Assembly: GCA_900555345.1 (NCBI GenBank)
Contig: USKS01000091.1
Span: forward strand, 1-6,388
Length of the DNA: 6,388 nt
Reading direction: 5' to 3'
From: an uncultured Eubacteriales bacterium
GTDB taxonomy: Bacteria; Bacillota_A; Clostridia; Oscillospirales; CAG-272
Positions 5,874-6,388 of this stretch are shown here, one piece after another. A program made the position numbers and the translations under genes. The notes under the pieces are model-generated. The model was not told where the DNA came from, ran no database searches, and was given only the letters and a program-made list of their open reading frames with translations. Within the stretch, counting starts at the first letter, position 1, and the number at the start of each line of letters is the position of its first letter.

Positions 5874-6388
5874 ATCATACCTCTTGCGTCAGGTGTCCGC
5901 TCGTTTATGCGGCGCAGTATTTCGTCGCGTCCCTCAAACTCCATCATCTCAAGGCAGATCTTTGCCTTGTCCGCGTTTTCTTGGTCAAAAATGCCCATTT
6001 TGTAAAGCTCGCAGGCAAGTTCGTTCATGGCGGCGCGGGAGAATGCCGACTTTTTGTGCGCTCTCACCTTTATATCAAATACGGGTTCGCCGCCGAAACG
6101 GTCGTTAAGATCTTCGCTGCCGCAGTATACGAATTTTTCGGCGCCCTCAGTTCCGGTAATTCTGAAGCAGCGGGGAACAGTGTAGAACTGACGTACCAGC
6201 TTTATGACTGTCGAGCATATGCATTCAAATGTATGATACGACGCTGCGAGAATATCGCGGGAGGTTTTGCTGCCCGCCTCCTGCAGAGCTTCTATTGCCG
6301 CTGCCGCCGTAACGCCGCCCGTGACCGTTCCCTGTGAAAAGTCGCGGTTGCCGCTTGTTTCCTTCAGCTCATCGATCTTGTTATTAAG
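5870..6388 (-). CDS. phage portal protein, C-terminal part (gene continues past the window)
   Basis: An open frame of 172 codons runs from the window edge to the TGA at 5870, so the N-terminal portion lies beyond 6388. Portal proteins form the dodecameric ring at one capsid vertex through which DNA is packaged and ejected. The visible part has SGNRDFSQGTVTGGVTAA, then AIEALQEAGSKTSRD and a helical segment with VIKLVRQFYTVPRCFRI. It continues with FDIKVRAHKKSAFSRAAMNE, LYKMGIFDQ and CLEMMEFEGRDEI. I recognise this order as that of portal proteins of Firmicutes siphoviruses and prophages. From memory those usually continue past this last block with a longer Gln-rich tail, while this one stops about 14 residues later. 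An internal GTG at 6067 could be mistaken for a start, but the frame and homology continue upstream. The overlap with prp supports one phage operon. A frameshift or truncation upstream cannot be judged. Confidence 0.75.
   Translation of the reverse strand, partial: LNNKIDELKETSGNRDFSQGTVTGGVTAAAAIEALQEAGSKTSRDILAASYHTFECICSTVIKLVRQFYTVPRCFRITGTEGAEKFVYCGSEDLNDRFGGEPVFDIKVRAHKKSAFSRAAMNELACELYKMGIFDQENADKAKICLEMMEFEGRDEILRRINERTPDARGMI

Noticed and set aside
5705..6337. 210-codon open frame on the + strand
   Set aside because: It is antisense to portal and prp, both of which show family motifs and an ATGA overlap.
1..6388. CRISPR array, tRNA, rRNA or insertion sequence
   Set aside because: No regularly spaced repeats with unique spacers, no cloverleaf, no rRNA-like sequence and no transposase or terminal inverted repeats were seen.

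Overview
The window looks like chromosomal DNA of a gut-type, low-to-mid GC Firmicute of class Clostridia, probably an Oscillospiraceae/Ruminococcaceae-like bacterium. The grounds are the protein families present, the A/G-rich Shine-Dalgarno sequences, the canonical sigma-A promoters and a Cys-rich protein that resembles an uncharacterised clostridial family. The genus is an inference from style, since no marker gene is present.

Left part (about 1-3460, + strand): a carbohydrate block. A good sigma-A promoter (73-101) precedes a sugar-phosphate nucleotidyltransferase (180-1085). UDP-glucose 4-epimerase galE (1131-2144) follows 45 bases later with a strong ribosome binding site. After a 263-base gap holding a stable hairpin and degenerate repeats comes aldose 1-epimerase (galM-type, 2408-3460). 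Together they could make an activated hexose, interconvert UDP-Glc and UDP-Gal, and equilibrate galactose anomers. No galK or galT is in the window.

Middle (3461-4500, + strand): a lipid-kinase/diacylglycerol-kinase family gene (3547-4449) has its own near-perfect promoter (3467-3495). It ends at a perfectly palindromic A-stem-T terminator (4465-4494) that can serve both strands.

Right part (4511-6388, - strand): a 284-residue Cys-rich protein of unknown function (4511-5365) converges on that terminator. Upstream of it, behind a hairpin terminator, lies a two-gene phage-type pair: the 3' end of a phage portal protein (from the window edge to 5870) overlapping by ATGA with a Prp-type cysteine protease (5544-5873). 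In tailed phages of Firmicutes this pair is normally followed by scaffold and capsid genes. Here the cluster stops, which suggests a prophage remnant or the boundary of one. The best leads are this truncated head module and the Cys-rich protein beside it.
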